Shown here: in pieces, positions 63,310 to 64,000 of the stretch
Numbering within the stretch: position 1 is the first letter of the stretch
Layout: each line of letters opens with the position of its first letter
Source: Synchiropus splendidus
Taxonomy: Eukaryota; Chordata; Actinopteri; Syngnathiformes; Callionymidae
Reading direction: 5' to 3'
Assembly (NCBI RefSeq): GCF_027744825.2
Contig: NC_071348.1
Span: 18,571,563 to 18,635,562 of the forward strand
DNA: 64,000 bases
The notes under the pieces: generated by a model
What the model was told of the DNA's origin: nothing
The model's database searches: none
Seen by the model: the letters and a program-made list of their open reading frames with translations, nothing else
Translations under genes and position numbers: made by a program

Positions 63310-64000
63310 TTTTCAGCCTGAGATATGGTGGGTTTCAGAAAGCCAAACATAAAAATGTTGAATACTTTGGAAAAACACTTCAGACAGCTTAGATTTGATG
63401 TGCAACTACTAGAAAGACCCTTTCTGCTATAGTGGGAGTTGAAAATTTCATGTTCTGAAGCTTTCCTGCAAAGTTATGGCACAATGCGTAAAACGCGTTT
63501 TCAGCCTGAGATAAGGTTGATTCCGGAACGCCAAACATAAGAATGTTGATAACTTTGGAAAAACACTTCAGACAGCTTAGATTTGACGTGCAACTACTAG
63601 AAAGACCCTTTCTGCTATAGTGGGAGGTGAAAATTTCATGTTCTGAAGCTTTCCTGCAAAGTTATGGCACAATGCGTAAAATGCGTTTTCAGCCTGAGAA
63701 AAGGTTGATTCCGGAACGCCAAACATAAAAATGTTGATAACTTTGGACAAACACTTCAGACAGCTTAGATGTGATGTGCAACTACTAGAAAGACCCTTTC
63801 TGCTATAGTGGGATATGAAAATTTCATGTTCTGAAACTTCCCTGCAAAGTTATGGCACAATGCAGAAAACTCTTGTTCAGCCTCACATAAGGTCAATCCC
63901 GGAACGCCAAACATAAAATTGTTAATAACTTCGGAAAAACACTTCAGACAGCTTAGATTTGATGTGCAACTATTAGAAAGACCCTTTCTGGTATAGTGGG
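63310..64000. repeat. 9-monomer block, copy 3, cut by the window edge
   Basis: Matches 57,106-57,796 at 6,204 bp (33 monomers) and 59,550-60,240 at 3,760 bp (20 monomers). It runs to the last base, so the array and this block continue beyond the window. Confidence 0.85.

Larger units (their letters stand above)
1..64000. repeat. 188-bp satellite array, uninterrupted, head to tail
   Basis: One monomer family fills the window. The ACGCCAAACA-type anchor recurs at 51, 239, 427, 615 and so on to 63,904, giving 340 steps. Summed length deviations (net -67 bp) account exactly for the distance. About 294 steps are 188 bp; nearly all others differ by 1 bp, with eleven larger exceptions. All copies have the same orientation, with no insertion of unrelated sequence. 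Consensus GC is about 40% (76 of 188). Monomer length, array size and HOR structure fit centromeric or pericentromeric satellites of eukaryotes, most likely a plant; family and species are not recognised. I see no gene, RNA gene or transposon. Confidence 0.98.

Noticed and set aside
1..64000. CENP-B box
   Set aside because: The TTCG....A..CGGG pattern was looked for near TTCGGAAAAAC and TTCCGGAACG. The CGGG part is absent, so no match is claimed.
1..64000. CRISPR array
   Set aside because: Repeats are contiguous 188-bp monomers with no separate spacers, and the period is far too long for a repeat-spacer unit.
1..64000. TATA-like element in each monomer (CATAAAAATG)
   Set aside because: An AT-rich match is expected by chance in this AT-rich stretch, and no transcription unit follows it.
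1..64000. Novel multi-gene system
   Set aside because: Phase tracking accounts for essentially every base as satellite monomer, so there is no room for a gene cassette. The notable biology is the repeat structure itself.
1..64000. Species or named satellite family
   Set aside because: Monomer length and style suggest a plant, but I could not match it to a family I know, and a name would be a guess.

Overview
The whole 64 kb window is one uninterrupted satellite DNA array. A 188-bp monomer runs head to tail in a single orientation from the first base to the last; both window edges cut a monomer. I followed one anchor (the ACGCCAAACA-type motif) from position 51 to 63,904 and counted 340 consecutive monomer steps. 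About 294 steps are exactly 188 bp. Nearly all the rest are 187 or 189 bp. The larger exceptions are nine 180/181-bp monomers, one of 161 bp and one of 221 bp. I found no protein-coding gene, tRNA, rRNA, transposon, telomere repeat, inversion or unique spacer. The short reading frames present on both strands are the same monomer read repeatedly.

The window is eukaryotic. A roughly nucleosome-length monomer, tens of kilobases of pure array, one HindIII site per typical monomer and multimeric higher-order repeats (HORs) are typical of centromeric or pericentromeric satellites. A flowering plant is my best guess, but I do not recognise the family and cannot name the species or prove centromere function. 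The near-consensus example monomer at 42,781-42,968 shows the typical parts: a HindIII dyad, the palindrome AAAACGCGTTTT, the palindrome TTCCGGAA, two A5 tracts 20 bp apart and a 6-bp stem / 3-nt loop inverted repeat. The consensus is about 40% GC, with all five CpGs in one stretch of about 40 bp.

Layout. 1-2.6 kb: trimer-related monomers. 5.1-7.6 kb: a 6-monomer tandem duplication. 7.7-19.5 kb: a three-type (564-bp) HOR marked by T-tracts, plus several kilobase-scale duplicated blocks, one of them a deletion derivative with chimeric monomers. 19.5-23.2 kb: transition. 23.2-29.5 kb: two almost identical 17-monomer units (about 3,175 bp). 29.5-36.4 kb: mixed monomers carrying the two largest length anomalies. 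36.4-48.2 kb: a 40-monomer unit followed by a 23-monomer copy that lost a 15-monomer block and two single monomers. 48.2-52.1 kb: the most divergent monomers. 52.1-64 kb: an exactly phased domain with duplications at multiples of 188 bp (940, 2,444, 3,760, 6,204, 8,460 bp).

There is no gene system here. The biological content is the history of unequal exchange, conversion and block amplification recorded in the monomer variants. All comparisons were made by eye, so identity estimates and block ends are approximate.
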